Source of the DNA: Chloroflexota bacterium
GTDB taxonomy: Bacteria; Chloroflexota; Anaerolineae; Promineifilales; Promineifilaceae
Length of the DNA: 44,440 nt
Reading direction: 5' to 3'
Assembly (NCBI GenBank): GCA_003696605.1
Contig: RFGV01000288.1
Span: forward strand, 1-44,440
Below the pieces are notes generated by a model. The model saw only the letters and a list, made by a program, of their open reading frames with translations. It ran no database searches and was not told where the DNA came from. The position numbers were made by a program, and so were the translations under genes. Of the stretch, positions 42,718 through 44,440 are shown one piece after another; the stretch's first letter is position 1, and each line of letters starts with the position of its first letter.

Positions 42718-43483
42718 TTTGAGCGACACCAACCAGCGCCTCAAACAAGGCCAGCATTCGTCGATCATCCTGTACCAGATTTTCCGGGTGCCACTGTACC
42801 CCAATCGCAAAGGGATGATCTGGTACTTCCACAGCTTCAATCAATCCATCGGGCGCCTTGCCCACAGCCACCAGTTCCGGTGCCAGATCACGAATACCTT
42901 GATGGTGCAAGCTGTTTACACCAATTTCGGCCGTACCCACAATTTGCGCAATTCGCGAATTTCCTTCAAGCAAAACAGAATGCGCCACATGATTACGCGG
43001 GTGATCGGTCGTGTAATAATAATCATGTTTAATAGCCCCCGGCATACGGGCCATTACATCCTCCCATAATGTTCCACCCAAGGCAACATTCAACACCTGA
43101 TGCCCACGACAAATAGCCAGCAAAGGCTTCTTCTGATTAACCGCCAGCCGTGCTAAAAAGAGTTCCGTTCGATCTCTTTCATGATCAACTCCACGAATCG
43201 TCTCGTCGTGTGAACCATGATAAAGACGCGGGTTAATATCACCGCCACCAGGCAAAAGCAACCCATCAATACGAGAAAAAATTTGCAACAACGCATCTTC
43301 ATCAAGCCCTAGCGGAATGAGTAGTGGGATGCCTCCAGCAGCAATAATAGCGTTGATGTAAGATGGCATAAGGCCAATGATGTCCAAAGAACGGCCGTAT
43401 TCCAAATTCCGCACTACCTTATGATATGTCGTACAACCAATAATTGGTGCTCTTCCATGACGATTCACTTGAAAAGAACCCAT
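42704..43483 (-). CDS. Class I glutamine amidotransferase-like hydrolase (peptidase C26, PuuD-like)
   Basis: The 259 residues follow the gamma-glutamyl-GABA hydrolase family: PIIGCTTYHK, YINAIIAAGGIPLLIPLG, IDGLLLPGGGDINPRLY, the nucleophile Cys125 in LLAICRGHQVLNVALGG, NSLHHQG, and GVQWHPE with the catalytic His and Glu. The family cleaves gamma-glutamyl amides. GGGAG lies about 11 nt before the ATG. The stop overlaps the murI start. A link to glutamate metabolism beside murI is plausible, but the substrate is unproven. Confidence 0.9.
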   Translation of the reverse strand: MGSFQVNRHGRAPIIGCTTYHKVVRNLEYGRSLDIIGLMPSYINAIIAAGGIPLLIPLGLDEDALLQIFSRIDGLLLPGGGDINPRLYHGSHDETIRGVDHERDRTELFLARLAVNQKKPLLAICRGHQVLNVALGGTLWEDVMARMPGAIKHDYYYTTDHPRNHVAHSVLLEGNSRIAQIVGTAEIGVNSLHHQGIRDLAPELVAVGKAPDGLIEAVEVPDHPFAIGVQWHPENLVQDDRRMLALFEALVGVAQNGHV

Positions 43484-43521
43484 TCAAAAACAATCTCCCT
43501 CTTATTCCAGATAAACAAAAA

Positions 43522-43546
43522 GGGTGAAAGCTTAAAGCTTTCACCC
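43522..43546 (-). terminator. Terminator after rplS
   Basis: GGGTGAAAGCTT (43522-43533) and AAGCTTTCACCC (43535-43546) are perfect inverted copies. On the minus strand TTTTTGTTT follows. It lies about 90 nt after the rplS stop. A TATAAT on the minus strand (43552-43557) sits directly before it, so the hairpin might instead be at the start of the next transcript. Confidence 0.75.
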
Positions 43547-43636
43547 CTCTAATTATACTAGAGAATTTACAAAGGCAGAACGGCCTGAAAGTACTCCACA
43601 GGCAACACGGCCGGAGCACAAAACACAGTCACAAAA

Positions 43637-43990
43637 TTAAAAACGCTTTTCCCGCAAACGGGCTGCCTTCCCGCGCAAATTACGCAAGAAGTAAAGCTGT
43701 GCCCGGCGCACATGGGCGTGGCGATGCACCTCAATTTTCTCAATCAGTGGCGACCGCATCAAAAAGGTTCGCTCTACTCCCACGCCATTAGAGGCAATAC
43801 GACGAACCGTAAAATTCTTATTGTTGCCAGAATTGCGAACGCGAATAACCGTGCCACGCACCATCTGCACACGCTCGTTACGTTCTCCCACATTAATGCG
43901 GACGTGCACAGTCACACTGTCACCCACTCGAACTTCCGGCAAATTTTCATTGTCTTCTTTATCAAACGCTTTCAAAAGTAAATCAGACAT
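43637..43990 (-). CDS. rplS: Ribosomal protein L19
   Basis: With the ATG at 43988-43990 (CGGAGAG upstream) the product has 117 residues, the usual L19 length. It contains PEVRVGDSVTVHVRINVGE, ERVQMVRGTVIRVRN, FTVRRIASNGVGVERTFLMRSPLIEKIEV and the basic end RRAQLYFLRNLRGKAARLREK. A longer open frame to 44110 is leader sequence. It has its own promoter and a structured leader. The usual neighbour trmD is not here. Confidence 0.97.
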   Translation of the reverse strand: MSDLLLKAFDKEDNENLPEVRVGDSVTVHVRINVGERNERVQMVRGTVIRVRNSGNNKNFTVRRIASNGVGVERTFLMRSPLIEKIEVHRHAHVRRAQLYFLRNLRGKAARLREKRF

Positions 43991-44085
43991 GAGCGCACTC
44001 TCCGACCTGTTGTAATCAGCCACCTGTGAGCAGCCTGGTAAAAACATGCGTGCAGATGACTGTTTTTGACAATACACATAAAGAT

Positions 44086-44102
44086 AGCCCGCCATGCGGG
44101 CT
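44086..44102 (-). promoter_or_regulatory. Hairpin at the 5' end of the rplS leader
   Basis: AGCCCGC (44086-44092) and GCGGGCT (44096-44102) form a perfect 7-bp stem with a 3-nt loop. It lies a few bases after the predicted rplS transcription start and about 96 nt before the ATG. No U-tract follows. It could stabilise the mRNA or belong to an L19 leader. Confidence 0.4.
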
Positions 44103-44111
44103 AGAGCCACA

Positions 44112-44140
44112 ACTATACCACGCCTTCAGACGCATGGCAA
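44112..44140 (-). promoter_or_regulatory. Promoter of rplS
   Basis: On the minus strand TTGCCA (plus 44135-44140), a 17-bp spacer and TATAGT (plus 44112-44117) match the sigma-70 consensus at five of six bases in each hexamer. Predicted transcription starts near 44105, giving a leader of about 115 nt. Confidence 0.78.
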
Positions 44141-44194
44141 ACAAAATCAGACAAAATACATACCGAAAATACGGCTGCATAAATAAAACAAAAA

Positions 44195-44221
44195 AGCCCC
44201 GTGCCATCCAGTCACGGGGCT
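44195..44221 (-). terminator. Terminator of the gene at the right edge
   Basis: AGCCCCGTG (44195-44203) pairs with CACGGGGCT (44213-44221). On the minus strand TTTTTTGTTTT follows. Confidence 0.92.
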
Positions 44222-44244
44222 AATTTTATCCAGGACGTCCTGTC

Positions 44245-44440
44245 TTATTTGGCTTTTTTCAAGACCGGCAACCCATTACGTGTTTCGGAGACAACGTAAC
44301 CAGCCGGCACTGCATCCAACGCGCCGTCTTTGACTTCTTTAGCAAAAAAGTAGATAGATTGCGTACGGCCGTTTTTCAACGTCGTCTCACGCTTGTGCAA
44401 AAAATACGTTGTTCCTTTGGAATTCTGTACACTATAAGCC
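44245..44440 (-). CDS. Small soluble protein, N-terminus beyond window
   Basis: The last 64 residues are visible, ending ...KGTTYFLHKRETTLKNGRTQ, IYFFAKEVKDGALDAVPAGY and VVSETRNGLPVLKKAK, then TAA at 44245-44247. There are many Lys and aromatic residues and no membrane segment. The phrase ALDAVPAGYVVSETRNGLPVL looks like a conserved small domain, but I cannot name the family. The NGR in the middle is encoded by a copy of the iterated palindrome (44365-44372). A strong terminator follows the gene. Confidence 0.7.
   Translation of the reverse strand, partial: AYSVQNSKGTTYFLHKRETTLKNGRTQSIYFFAKEVKDGALDAVPAGYVVSETRNGLPVLKKAK

Larger units (their letters stand above)
381..44372. repeat. Highly iterated palindrome ACGGCCGT (about 70 dispersed copies)
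   Basis: Reading the window by eye I count about 70 exact copies of ACGGCCGT, roughly one per 0.6 kb. Examples start at 381, 913, 2239, 7905, 13425, 15082, 17847, 18545, 27257, 32109, 32796, 36747, 38710 and 44365. At the base composition here less than one copy would be expected. Flanks extend the dyad to about RAAACGGCCGTTTY. Some 20 further sites differ at one outer base (TCGGCCGT, GCGGCCGT, ACGGCCGA). Most lie inside genes, a few in gaps (15082, near 21614 and 25879). Copies are dispersed singly and vary in flanks, unlike CRISPR or REP elements. CGGCCG is the core, so it may be a methylation target. Confidence 0.95.

Noticed and set aside
43991-44110. N-terminal extension of L19
   Set aside because: The extra 40 residues have no L19 similarity, and the promoter, leader hairpin and CGGAGAG site favour the ATG at 43990.
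381-44372. CRISPR or REP/BIME elements as an explanation for the repeated palindrome
   Set aside because: Copies are only 8-14 bp, dispersed at irregular distances, mostly inside genes, with no fixed spacers and no long stem-loops.
1-44440. tRNA, rRNA, insertion sequences, integrases or prophage genes
   Set aside because: I searched the gaps and frames by eye and found no cloverleaf with CCA end, rRNA signature, transposase or phage protein.

Overview
The window looks like a piece of a Chloroflexota (probably Anaerolineae) chromosome. The evidence is Chloroflexota-style surface proteins with Thr/Pro-rich linkers, an archaeal-type HMG-CoA synthase cluster in a bacterial background (gyrA, rplS, murI, clpC), a CxxxY-type CcmE, and moderate GC content. 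The lineage is inferred from gene style; there is no marker tree behind it. I see no rRNA, tRNA, CRISPR array, insertion sequence or prophage.

Layout. Positions 1-3.6 kb hold two small membrane proteins (minus), a lone EutN/CcmL-type microcompartment vertex protein, a membrane-anchored HEXXH putative metallopeptidase (minus) and a lipoprotein. Positions 3.8-7.9 kb hold a mevalonate-entry cluster: class II HMG-CoA reductase, archaeal-type HMG-CoA synthase, a thiolase homologue and a DUF35 zinc-ribbon protein. The thiolase lacks its expected catalytic Cys and the GHP His. An AIM24-family protein follows. Positions 8.9-14.9 kb (minus) carry an AAA ATPase, gyrA, ygfZ and a DinB-like protein. Positions 15.2-21.6 kb (plus) are a cytochrome c maturation operon: a DUF2007-like protein, ccmE, ccmF, ccmH, a ccmG-like thioredoxin, a CcmI-like zinc-ribbon protein and a membrane dihaem cytochrome c.

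Positions 21.7-33.2 kb are an envelope region: an EthD-like protein, a LuxR-HTH/TM/Kelch protein, a TPR membrane protein, a GT4 glycosyltransferase, then a four-gene plus-strand operon of two very hydrophobic membrane proteins (one GT39-like, one PTPS-related) flanking a LysM protein and a surface protein that share an SdrD-B-like domain. Positions 33.2-38.7 kb contain an MDR reductase and Bcp peroxiredoxin pair, a surface-anchored protein, a small membrane protein, a TPR protein, a double-HTH XRE regulator with a candidate operator, and a receiver/degenerate-GGDEF protein. Positions 38.8-44.4 kb (minus) contain clpC, a PNPOx-like protein, murI, a class I glutamine amidotransferase-like hydrolase, rplS and a truncated small protein at the window edge.

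The strongest unexplained signal covers the whole window. The palindrome ACGGCCGT (extended consensus about RAAACGGCCGTTTY) occurs about 70 times in 44 kb, where less than one copy is expected by chance. At most copies I checked, strand composition switches from G(T)-rich on the 5' side to C(A)-rich on the 3' side. It resembles the HIP1 palindrome of cyanobacteria in density but has a different sequence. It may mark an undescribed methylation, recombination, uptake or repair system.
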